This document shows, one piece after another, positions 1 to 9,511 of a DNA stretch of 27,998 nt. A program made the position numbers and the translations under genes. The notes under the pieces are model-generated. The model saw only the letters and a program-made list of their open reading frames with translations, made no database searches and had not been told where the DNA came from. The stretch is from an uncultured Bacteroides sp. (GTDB lineage: Bacteria; Bacteroidota; Bacteroidia; Bacteroidales; Bacteroidaceae): positions 1-27,998 of the forward strand of contig CAJKOW010000025.1 of assembly GCA_905201685.1 (NCBI GenBank), written 5' to 3'. Every line of letters begins with the position of its first letter. Within the stretch, counting starts at the first letter, position 1.

Positions 1-93
1 CGCAATATGCTTGATATATTAAGGGATTACCAACCTGAAATATCCGCTGACCCGTTTCTCGTTGGATTTATTTGTTTCCGGCTGCATATGAAT

Positions 94-127
94 AAAGGGA
101 GAACTGCCTCACGGTACCTCTCCCTTT
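94..127 (-). terminator. Probable terminator hairpin downstream of glnN
   Basis: A perfect 9-bp inverted repeat (AAAGGGAGA at 94-102, TCTCCCTTT at 119-127) encloses a 16-nt loop. It lies about 113 bp past the glnN stop codon. Only a short, imperfect T-rich tail (TTTATT) follows on the minus strand. The repeat is symmetric, so it could also stop transcription entering from the left. The rest of 1-239 shows no gene I can support. Confidence 0.55.
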
Positions 128-239
128 GTAAACTTAAAACAACCAACAAAAGAATTTTAATTCAACTTTTGCAGGCTCAACCAGCTTTTCAGCATGACGT
201 TGAGCGTGCGAATGTTGATATTAATAATATCAGTGTTTG

Positions 240-2429
<2,190 letters not shown>

Positions 2430-2498
2430 AATACCTTTTAATTTGTTGGTTTAAAAAATGATATGTTAGAATAAAGAATTCTGTTTCTTTAATTTGTT

Positions 2499-2526
2499 CC
2501 CGGGAAGGCGGCCAAGCCCGCCCGGG
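2499..2526 (-). terminator. GC-rich intercistronic hairpin between amtB and glnN
   Basis: On the minus strand CCCGGGCGG is followed by a 6-nt loop and CCGCC, then TT and CCCGGG. This gives a 5-bp GC stem (GGCGG/CCGCC) extended across a small bulge by four further pairs. It starts 15 bp after the amtB stop and is strikingly GC-rich in an AT-rich gap. No T-run follows it, so it may be a partial terminator, a processing site or a 3'-end stabiliser for the PII-amtB message rather than a full stop. No clear TAnnTTTG promoter follows before glnN. Confidence 0.55.
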
Positions 2527-2541
2527 ATTATGATGTTGTTA

Positions 2542-3828
2542 TCAGTTATAGGCTGACTCTCCGTGTTCGTAGATGTCAAGACCTTCTTCTTCGACACGTG
2601 CCGGTACGCGCAGACCGTGAATCTTGTCGAGCACCTTAAAGATGATGTATCCCATAATGGCTGCCCAAGCACCTACAATGACTGCTCCGAATACCTGAGC
2701 TCCGAGGAAACCCCAACCTGCACCGTAGAACAGACCTTCGCTGGTAGAAAGCAATCCGGTCAGAACTGTTCCGGTGAAGCCGCATACTCCGTGTACGGAG
2801 CTTGCACCTACAGGGTCGTCAATCTTCAGTACGCGGTCGATGAATTCTACTGAATAGATCATCAACGTTCCGCAGATGACTCCGATAATGACGGCTCCCA
2901 GTGGCGATACTGCATCACATCCGGCAGTTACACCTACCAAGCCGGCCAAGATGCCGTTGAGTGTAAGTGAGAGTGACGGTTTGCCATATTTGAACCAGCT
3001 TACGATCAGTGCCATGAAACCACCGGCACATGCAGCCAGGTTCGTGTTGAGGAATACCAGTGAGATGGCTACCTGATCATCGGTAGTGGCAGCAGCCAAC
3101 TGTGAACCGGGGTTGAATCCGAACCATCCGAACCAGAGGATGAATACGCCCAGCGCTGCGATTGTCAGGTTATGACCGGGGATAGCCTTCGATTTTCCGT
3201 CTTTACCATATTTGCCGAGGCGAGGGCCAAGGATGGCAGCTCCGACTAAAGCAATCCAGCCGCCTACAGAGTGAACGATGGTTGATCCAGCAAAATCGTG
3301 GAAGGTAGTTCCAAATGTATTCATCATGAACGAACCTTCGTCGCCGTTCATCAGCCAGCCGCCTCCCCATGTCCAGTGACCGGAAACCGGGTAGATCAGT
3401 ACACTGATGAAGATTGTATAAACCAAATACATGGAGAATTTAGTACGTTCGGCCATGGCACCCGAAACGATGGTTGCCGAAGTGGCACAGAATACGGTCT
3501 GGAATACCAGGAAGCCTTCGGTAGGAAGTGATGACGGATCGGGGATCGCATTGCTGTCGAACAGCAGGCTCATGAAGTGCGGTGTACCAAAGAAATCGCC
3601 CAATCCGAACATGATGCCGAAACCTACGAGCCAATAGAGCAGTGAGCCTACCATGAAGTCCACAAAGTTCTTCATCAGGATGTTGGCCGTGTTTTTGGTA
3701 CGTGTAAAGCCGGCCTCTACCAATGCAAAACCTGGTTGCATAAAGAATACCAACATGGCTGCCAATAGCATCCATACGGTGTTGACGCCCGAAACTAATT
3801 GCGCCAGTGTATCAGTTGTTGTATCCAT
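2542..3828 (-). CDS. amtB: Ammonium transporter, Amt family
   Basis: Inner-membrane channel for ammonium/ammonia. The 428-residue product is a multispan hydrophobic protein of Amt length. The pore-lining twin histidines are present: H186 in FAGSTIVHSVGGW and H346 in GASSVHGVCG. The recruitment-site region SGHWTWGGGW (149-158) and the AEAG/ERTK loops are also recognisable. The N-terminus (MDTTTDTLAQLVSGVNTVWM) runs straight into the first membrane segment and has no obvious cleaved signal peptide. The gene follows the PII gene by 60 bp, the classic glnK-amtB linkage in which PII plugs the channel when nitrogen is ample. The cytoplasmic tail ends in a short acidic stretch (RVEEEGLDIYEHGESAYN). 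I see no separate promoter in the 60-bp gap, so co-transcription with PII is likely. Confidence 0.96.
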   Translation of the reverse strand: MDTTTDTLAQLVSGVNTVWMLLAAMLVFFMQPGFALVEAGFTRTKNTANILMKNFVDFMVGSLLYWLVGFGIMFGLGDFFGTPHFMSLLFDSNAIPDPSSLPTEGFLVFQTVFCATSATIVSGAMAERTKFSMYLVYTIFISVLIYPVSGHWTWGGGWLMNGDEGSFMMNTFGTTFHDFAGSTIVHSVGGWIALVGAAILGPRLGKYGKDGKSKAIPGHNLTIAALGVFILWFGWFGFNPGSQLAAATTDDQVAISLVFLNTNLAACAGGFMALIVSWFKYGKPSLSLTLNGILAGLVGVTAGCDAVSPLGAVIIGVICGTLMIYSVEFIDRVLKIDDPVGASSVHGVCGFTGTVLTGLLSTSEGLFYGAGWGFLGAQVFGAVIVGAWAAIMGYIIFKVLDKIHGLRVPARVEEEGLDIYEHGESAYN

Positions 3829-3888
3829 AATCTCTTTACTTTTAGTTGTATTTGTTATATTTACTCTTTTTGTGGTTTGAGTTGCGTG

Positions 3889-4245
3889 CTACTTTTCCTG
3901 TTCGGCGTTATAAAGGGCGATGTCGCCACGCTCAGCAGTACGTATTCGTATGGCATCCTCGATGGGAATGACGAAGATACGGCCATCACCGATTTCTCCT
4001 GTTCGTGCTGCTTTCAGGATTGCCTGTACTGTTTTCTCTGCATTTTTGTCACGCACTACGATTGAGATAAGAATACGTTCGATAGAACTCGTGTCATACA
4101 TAACTCCACGATAAATACGAGCTTCTCTGGACTTTCCTATTCCCCTGACATCATAGTAGGAGAACCATTCGATATCCGCTTCGAGCAGTGCGTCCTTCAC
4201 ATCCTCGAATTTTGTCTTGCGGATGATAGCTTCAATCTTTTTCAT
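3889..4245 (-). CDS. glnK: Nitrogen regulatory protein PII
   Basis: Small trimeric signal protein that senses ATP/ADP and 2-oxoglutarate and, by family precedent, gates the adjacent Amt channel. The 118-residue product begins MKKIEAIIRKTKFEDVKDAL, the usual PII first strand and helix. The T-loop (about residues 37-57) carries YRGVMY; Y50 matches the Tyr51 uridylylated in E. coli GlnB. Compared with E. coli GlnB the T-loop is one residue shorter. The B-loop TGEIGDGRIF and the following IRIRT segment are intact. It sits 23 bp after a beta-barrel gene and 60 bp before amtB. No uridylyltransferase (glnD) is in the window, so whether Y50 is modified cannot be told. I use glnK rather than glnB because of the amtB linkage. 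Confidence 0.94.
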   Translation of the reverse strand: MKKIEAIIRKTKFEDVKDALLEADIEWFSYYDVRGIGKSREARIYRGVMYDTSSIERILISIVVRDKNAEKTVQAILKAARTGEIGDGRIFVIPIEDAIRIRTAERGDIALYNAEQEK

Positions 4246-4268
4246 ACCTTAAACTATTTATGATTGCG

Positions 4269-4985
4269 TTAGAAACTTATTCCTGCCACGAAGTATGCTC
4301 CTTCAGTACGCGGATTCCAAATGGCTTTGGCAAACAATGGAAGCGAAAAACTGTCGGTGATTCGGATTTCTTTGCTTGCCTCCAGGCTGACGTTGCATAC
4401 GGTGAAGCCGTTGGATCCCGGACAATTGTCTGTTGCATTGTAGAAGGCTGTCTCCCATGGAGTGGCACCGATTTCAGCCGTCCAGTCAAGTCCGCCAAGT
4501 TTGAAGGGGGCAGCTACCGAGATATAAGAAGAATAGGCGCGGTCACCATTGTATTTCGTGTAGTCGGCACCTGCGAAATTGGTGTACCAATTCACGGCCA
4601 GCGGACCGAAATCATATCCTACCTGAGCTTCGAACACATGTGCTGTGCTGTGTGCGCCATAGTGCAGATAACCATTTCCACTATTGAACCAATAGTCTGT
4701 AACCGATACGCTGAAACCTCCTGTAGAATACCCTAACGTAAGGTCCATTTCCTTGGTATCGGAGCTTTCCAATCCAACCGAGCCCCATGCACCCAATGAA
4801 AATCCCTTATAGGACAGTGTTACACTGGGTTGAATGCTGACGCCTCCTAAATCCTGTCCACGCCAGATGTAGCTACTTACGAGATCGGCACCTACTGATG
4901 CTTCTACTTTGTCTTGCGCTTTTGCTCCGAAAGCTGCAGTTAATAGCGCGATGGCTATTACTCCTGATTTCAATCCTGTTTTCAT
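4269..4985 (-). CDS. Outer-membrane beta-barrel protein, TorF/gcw_chp-like putative porin
   Basis: The 238-residue product starts with a signal peptide (MKTG, a hydrophobic core, then AKA before Q24). The mature protein has alternating hydrophobic/aromatic strands rich in Gly, Ser, Tyr and Trp, and it ends in a C-terminal Phe (FVAGISF), the usual signal for outer-membrane barrel assembly. The segment VSSYIWRGQDLGG just after the signal peptide is typical of the TorF/gcw_chp putative porin family as I remember it. Two cysteines (in DNCPGSNGFTVC) could form a loop disulfide. It lies only 23 bp upstream of the PII gene, so it is probably co-transcribed with PII-amtB-glnN. A role as an outer-membrane pore for small nitrogen compounds is an inference from context; no substrate can be read from the sequence. 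Confidence 0.8.
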   Translation of the reverse strand: MKTGLKSGVIAIALLTAAFGAKAQDKVEASVGADLVSSYIWRGQDLGGVSIQPSVTLSYKGFSLGAWGSVGLESSDTKEMDLTLGYSTGGFSVSVTDYWFNSGNGYLHYGAHSTAHVFEAQVGYDFGPLAVNWYTNFAGADYTKYNGDRAYSSYISVAAPFKLGGLDWTAEIGATPWETAFYNATDNCPGSNGFTVCNVSLEASKEIRITDSFSLPLFAKAIWNPRTEGAYFVAGISF

Positions 4986-5033
4986 ACCTATAAAACTATT
5001 TAAAAGTGAGTAAAAAAAGAATATCTCTTCTCT

Positions 5034-6266
5034 TTATGCCAGCCACTTCCTGATTCGTCTCATCGCTTCTGCACAGTCTTCGTGTTTGCCAAAGGCTGTC
5101 AATCGTATATATCCTTCTCCGCTTGGCCCAAATCCTACGCCCGGTGTTCCTACTACATTGGCTTCGTACAGCATTTGTTCGAAAAATCTCCAGGAGTTGA
5201 TTCCCTGAGGTGTTTTCAGCCAGATGTAGGGTGCGTTTACGCCACCATACACTTTCAATCCTGCTGCTTCAAGGCCTTCCTTCATGTTTCGGGCATTCTC
5301 CATGTAATAGTCGATGTTTGCCTTCACCTGTTGTTTGCCTTCGGGAGTATAGATGGCTTCTGCTCCGCGTTGGGTAATGTAGCTTGTGCCATTGAATTTG
5401 GTGCACTGGCGTCGGTTCCATAACCTGTTCAGCGGAATTCGCTCTCCGGTCAGTGTGGCAGCTGTTAATTCCTTCGGTACGATGGTGTATCCACATCTTA
5501 CTCCGGTAAATCCGGCTGTTTTTGAAAAGCTTCGAAACTCAATAGCGCATTTTTTTGCACCTTTTATTTCGTAGATCGAATGTGGTACGTCATCTTCCCG
5601 GATAAATGCTTCATAAGCTGCATCAAATAAGATGAGTGTATCGTTCTCCAATGCGTAGTCAACCCATTTCTTCAGTTCGGCTTTTGTCAGCGTGGTTCCT
5701 GTCGGGTTATTGGGGTAGCACAGATAGATAATGTCTATCCTTTTATTGGGAATCTGGGGGATGAAATTATTCTCTTCGGTGCAGGGCATGTAAGTCACGT
5801 TGCTCCATTTCCCATCTTCCTCCAATACTCCGGCCCTTCCGCACATGACGTTACTGTCAATATATACGGGGTAAATGGGGTCGGTTACTCCTACGCTATT
5901 GTCGTGTCGCAGTATGTCGCCTATATTGCCTGTGTCGCTCTTGGCTCCGTCGTTTACAAATACTTCTGTCGGTGTCAGGTGTATGCCTCTTGGAGCATAG
6001 TCGTTTTTGATAATTGCATCAATCAAAAAGTCATATCCCTGTTCCGATCCGTAGCCGTGAAATGTTTTTTCGTTTGCCATCTCGTCCACTGCCTTGTGCA
6101 TGGCTTCGATACAAGCCTGCGGCAGTGGGCGGGTAACGTCACCGATACCCAAACGGATGACATCTTGTTTAGGATGTGTTATCCTGAATGTATTTACCTT
6201 TTTAGCTATATCTGAAAATAAATAACTGCCACGGAGTTTTAAAAAATGTTCATTAATTAAAGCCAT
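5034..6266 (-). CDS. dapL: LL-diaminopimelate aminotransferase
   Basis: PLP enzyme that converts tetrahydrodipicolinate directly to LL-diaminopimelate with glutamate as amino donor, bypassing the succinylase and acetylase branches. At 410 residues it is a full-length fold-type I aminotransferase of the DapL class. YPNNPTG (184-190), the cofactor-binding Asp in LILFDAAYEAF (D215) and the Schiff-base Lys in RSFSKTAGFTG (K249) are present. The N-terminus (LKLRGSYLFSDIAKKV) and the GIGDVTRPLP motif are typical of DapL. It follows dapF by 73 bp, so epimerase and aminotransferase, consecutive steps to meso-diaminopimelate, are paired. The next gene begins 48 bp after its stop; a T-run on the minus strand in that gap follows only a weak stem. 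Confidence 0.95.
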   Translation of the reverse strand: MALINEHFLKLRGSYLFSDIAKKVNTFRITHPKQDVIRLGIGDVTRPLPQACIEAMHKAVDEMANEKTFHGYGSEQGYDFLIDAIIKNDYAPRGIHLTPTEVFVNDGAKSDTGNIGDILRHDNSVGVTDPIYPVYIDSNVMCGRAGVLEEDGKWSNVTYMPCTEENNFIPQIPNKRIDIIYLCYPNNPTGTTLTKAELKKWVDYALENDTLILFDAAYEAFIREDDVPHSIYEIKGAKKCAIEFRSFSKTAGFTGVRCGYTIVPKELTAATLTGERIPLNRLWNRRQCTKFNGTSYITQRGAEAIYTPEGKQQVKANIDYYMENARNMKEGLEAAGLKVYGGVNAPYIWLKTPQGINSWRFFEQMLYEANVVGTPGVGFGPSGEGYIRLTAFGKHEDCAEAMRRIRKWLA

Positions 6267-6319
6267 ATTCTTTTATTTTGATCGTTGATTTAAGTTTCTA
6301 TACATGTTCTTTTGAAAAG

Positions 6320-6343
6320 ATGAAGTATTACCTCTTACTTCAT
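6320..6343 (-). terminator. Hairpin overlapping the dapF stop codon
   Basis: A perfect 8-bp inverted repeat (ATGAAGTA and TACTTCAT) flanks an 8-nt loop, and one arm contains the dapF stop codon (6340-6342). On the minus strand the stem is followed by CTTTTC. It could be a weak intercistronic terminator or an attenuator that lowers dapL relative to dapF, or an RNA-stability element. The T-tract is short. Confidence 0.4.
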
Positions 6344-7188
6344 TGATTTATATTGATTTCACCTTCGAATACCTGGGTCGCTTCTCCTGTCATCAGCACG
6401 TGTTGAGTTTGATTGTCCCATTCGATTGTGAGAGTTCCTCCATCCATGATAATGTCAGACTTCCGTCCGCATCGTCCTGTCAGGTTAGCTGCTACAGCGG
6501 TAGCACAAGCACCGGTGCCACAGGCTTGGGTAATGCCCGAACCACGTTCCCATACTCTCATCCTGATTTTTCCTTCCTCCAGCACTTGGGCAAATTCTAC
6601 ATTGATTCGTCCGGGGAATAGGGGGTGGTTTTCCAATTTTGGGCCTACTTCTGCTATATTAATTTCGTTTAGGTTATTTACGAAAATTACCAGATGCGGA
6701 TTTCCCATTGATACGGTTGTTCCTATCCATTCTTTTCCGTCGGCTGTCACTGGCTTTTCTTTCATTGGTTTGGGACCATTGCCATCGTAATCGACCGGTT
6801 CGTCGGCCGGTATGCCCATATCTACCGTTACCGTATTTACAATTCCGTCTTTTATGTGCAATTGTAACATTTTAATGCCCGACAGTGTTTCGAGTGCAAT
6901 TTCATGTTTCTTTGTCAAACCATGTTCGTACAGGTATTTACCTATGCATCGGCTTGCATTTCCGCACATTTTTGCTTCTGAACCGTCGGCATTGAAAATG
7001 CGCATACTGAAATCGCCTTTATCCGAATGACCTATCAGTACCAGACCGTCGCTGCCTATTCCCGTATGTGGGGCACTCCATTCTATGGCAAGTGCTTCCG
7101 GATGTTCGATGGGGTAGCGGGTGGTATCTACATAGATGTAATCATTGCCCGCGCCATGCATCTTGGTGAATTTTACAGTTCTTGTCAT
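6340..7188 (-). CDS. dapF: Diaminopimelate epimerase
   Basis: PLP-independent racemase that interconverts LL- and meso-diaminopimelate, supplying peptidoglycan cross-links and lysine. The 282-residue product has the family length. The two catalytic cysteines are in their usual settings: C75 in KMCGNASRC and C223 in GITQACGTGACAT. The opening FTKMHGAGNDYIYVD and the GIGSDGLVLI segment are diagnostic. It is first in a dapF-dapL pair. A TAnnTTTG box lies about 50 bp upstream of the ATG. An alternative start seems unlikely because the ATG is immediately followed by the conserved first strand. Confidence 0.96.
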   Translation of the reverse strand: MTRTVKFTKMHGAGNDYIYVDTTRYPIEHPEALAIEWSAPHTGIGSDGLVLIGHSDKGDFSMRIFNADGSEAKMCGNASRCIGKYLYEHGLTKKHEIALETLSGIKMLQLHIKDGIVNTVTVDMGIPADEPVDYDGNGPKPMKEKPVTADGKEWIGTTVSMGNPHLVIFVNNLNEINIAEVGPKLENHPLFPGRINVEFAQVLEEGKIRMRVWERGSGITQACGTGACATAVAANLTGRCGRKSDIIMDGGTLTIEWDNQTQHVLMTGEATQVFEGEININQ

Positions 7189-7236
7189 TTTGTCTTTTGT
7201 TGATTAGTTGGTATATCCTTTTGTTTTATTACGATG

Positions 7237-7244
7237 CAAATATA
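7237..7244 (-). promoter_or_regulatory. Putative dapF promoter (-7 box)
   Basis: TATATTTG on the minus strand matches the Bacteroides -7 consensus TAnnTTTG and lies 48 bp upstream of the dapF ATG. No convincing TTTG/TTG -33 element is seen about 20 bp further upstream, so the call rests on one box and on position. Confidence 0.5.
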
Positions 7245-7635
7245 CGACGTTTTGTATTATCTTATATTAATATTGCTGACTATTTTCTAAAATTTTTATG
7301 CTAATCTTTCAGAAGTTAATCATTTATTATATTAATACTTTCAAATTGAAACTTACAGTGGCTTAATATGATCGATTTATTATTTTGTCGTTGAATGCCT
7401 TGTTTGGCTTATGGATAAAATGTTTGCATTATCCTTCATTCTCTTCCTTAAATTCTTAGAATTAGTTGTTTGGTTTTCTATTTGAAAGCATATTTGCTAT
7501 TTTGCTTTCTATATGTATTGTTATTCTGTGTGGCAGGCTGGGCTGTCGTTTGTACATCGAAATATCCGTTCTTGCTTGGTACTGATATAGATATAAAAGT
7601 ATGACGTTTTAACTGGTTTAAGAGATGAAAATGAC
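7245..7635. other. AT-rich intergenic region between asnB and dapF
   Basis: This lies between the dapF promoter box and the hairpin that follows asnB. It is AT-rich, with no convincing reading frame on either strand, no tRNA-like fold and no further TAnnTTTG box. It separates the gltB-gltD-asnB unit from the dapF-dapL unit. Confidence 0.6.
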
Positions 7636-7672
7636 AAGAGGAAGATCCGATGAGCAATCAAATCTTCCTCTT
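7636..7672 (-). terminator. Terminator hairpin downstream of asnB
   Basis: A perfect 11-bp inverted repeat (AAGAGGAAGAT at 7636-7646 and ATCTTCCTCTT at 7662-7672) encloses a 15-nt loop. It lies 71 bp past the asnB stop and on the minus strand is followed by a T-rich stretch (TTGTCATTTTC). It is the best terminator in the window and probably ends the gltB-gltD-asnB message. Confidence 0.7.
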
Positions 7673-7743
7673 ATGGATTGAACATTTACGAAATGTTCTG
7701 ATGGTTATTTCTATGCAAATGTTGTGTTGTTCCGACAGGACGT

Positions 7744-9474
7744 TCAATATGCCTGTTCGTGCACTCCGGCAACCGCACGTCCACTCGGGTCGTTCAGGTT
7801 CTGGAAGCTGGCATCCCATTTCAATGCCTCGGCTGTGGAGCACGCTACGCTGGGGACACTCGGTACCGATCGGGCGGCAGATTCACTGGGGAAATGCTCC
7901 TCGAAAATGCTGCGGTAATAATATTCCTCTTTGTTTTGTGGAGGATTGATGGGGAAACGTTCGGCGGCATGTGCCATTTGTTCGTCGGTAACGGCAGCAG
8001 CAGTCATAGCTTTTAATGTATCGATCCATGAATAACCCACACCGTCAGAGAATTGTTCTTTTTGACGCCAAGCTACACTTTCGGGCAGCAGGGAAGCGAA
8101 TGCATCACGAACCACCTTCTTTTCGATGGTTCGTCCGGGACACATCTTCACAGCCGGGTTAATCCTCATGGCAACATCCAGAAATTCTTTGTCGAGGAAA
8201 GGAACGCGGCCTTCAACTCCCCATGCAGCCAGTGATTTGTTGGCACGCAAACAGTCATACATGTAGAGTTTGGAAAGTTTGCGGACAGTCTCTTCGTGAA
8301 AGGCTTGTGGAGTAGGGGCCTTATGGAAGTAGAGGTAACCTCCGAATACTTCATCGGCACCTTCACCGCTCAGCACCATTTTGATGCCCATTGATTTGAT
8401 GACCCGTGCCAGCAGATACATGGGAGTAGAAGCACGTACGGTGGTCACATCATATGTCTCGATGAAATAGATCACATCTCGAATGGCATCCAATCCTTCC
8501 TGGATGGTATAGTTTATCTCGTGATGTACAGTTCCTATATGCTCGGCCACTAAGCGTGCCTTCTCCAAGTCGGGAGCTCCTTTCAGCCCTACGGCAAATG
8601 AGTGCAACTGCGGCCACCACGCAGCTTGCGTACTGTCCGTCTCTACACGTTTGGCGGCATAAAGCTTGGCTACTGCAGAGATGACTGATGAGTCAAGTCC
8701 ACCTGAAAGTAAAACTCCGTAAGGAACATCGCTCATCAGTTGGCGGCGAACGGCGTCTTCGAGTGCCGTACGTACGGCGGATACTTGCATGCGGTATGCT
8801 TCGGGATCGCATGCCGATGCGGCCGATGTGCGTGTCTCGTTTTCGGCTTTATTGGTATAGTTGTCTTTGACAGCTTCGTATTCTGTCCATTCACGCTTGT
8901 ACCACGGACGCATTTCTCCTTCGCGACTCCAATAGTAATGGCCAGGCAGGAAAGGTTCGTATTCATCGCACATCCCTTCCAGTGCTTTTAACTCGCTGGC
9001 ACAATATACAGTGCCATCTTTGTCTTTTCCTATATAAAGAGGTATGACGCCGATGGGATCGCGTGCTATAAGAAACTCGTCTCGTTCTTCATCGTAGAGG
9101 GCAAAAGCGAAAATACCACTGAGCCGTTCGATGAAATCTTTTCCGTAACGACGGTAAAGAGCTAAGATGACTTCACAATCGCTACCTGTCTGAAATTCAT
9201 ATTCACCATTGAAGTCGCGACGGATATCACGGTGATTGTAAATTTCGCCATTCACGGCAAGGATTTGCTTACGATCGGGAGAGAAGAGGGGTTGTCCTCC
9301 GCTCTGTGGATCGACGATGGAGAGCCGTTCATGTGCCAATATGGCTGATCCACCGCAATAGATCCCGCTCCAATCAGGACCTCTGTGGCGTATGCGTTTC
9401 GCCATGGTAAGAGCTTTTTGTCTCAATTCTGGCGTTTGTTGCTTGATATTGAAGATGCATGCTATTCCACACAT
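7744..9474 (-). CDS. asnB: Asparagine synthase (glutamine-hydrolysing), class B
   Basis: Transfers the amide nitrogen of glutamine to aspartate using ATP. The 576-residue product has an N-terminal Ntn glutaminase domain starting MCGIACIF, so C2 becomes the nucleophile once Met is removed. R50, the VNGEIYNH segment (74-81) and D99 line the glutamine site. The C-terminal synthetase domain has the PP-loop SGGLDSS (257-263) and the LSGEGADEVFGGY segment. Length is close to E. coli AsnB, with a somewhat longer Ser/Ala/Val-rich tail. It is the third gene after gltB and gltD, 37 bp behind gltD, which suggests one glutamine-nitrogen distribution operon. No clear Shine-Dalgarno sequence precedes the ATG, which is common in Bacteroidota. 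Confidence 0.96.
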   Translation of the reverse strand: MCGIACIFNIKQQTPELRQKALTMAKRIRHRGPDWSGIYCGGSAILAHERLSIVDPQSGGQPLFSPDRKQILAVNGEIYNHRDIRRDFNGEYEFQTGSDCEVILALYRRYGKDFIERLSGIFAFALYDEERDEFLIARDPIGVIPLYIGKDKDGTVYCASELKALEGMCDEYEPFLPGHYYWSREGEMRPWYKREWTEYEAVKDNYTNKAENETRTSAASACDPEAYRMQVSAVRTALEDAVRRQLMSDVPYGVLLSGGLDSSVISAVAKLYAAKRVETDSTQAAWWPQLHSFAVGLKGAPDLEKARLVAEHIGTVHHEINYTIQEGLDAIRDVIYFIETYDVTTVRASTPMYLLARVIKSMGIKMVLSGEGADEVFGGYLYFHKAPTPQAFHEETVRKLSKLYMYDCLRANKSLAAWGVEGRVPFLDKEFLDVAMRINPAVKMCPGRTIEKKVVRDAFASLLPESVAWRQKEQFSDGVGYSWIDTLKAMTAAAVTDEQMAHAAERFPINPPQNKEEYYYRSIFEEHFPSESAARSVPSVPSVACSTAEALKWDASFQNLNDPSGRAVAGVHEQAY

Positions 9475-9511
9475 AATAGTTACGTTTTTTTGTTGTAGGT
9501 TAGTGATTCAT

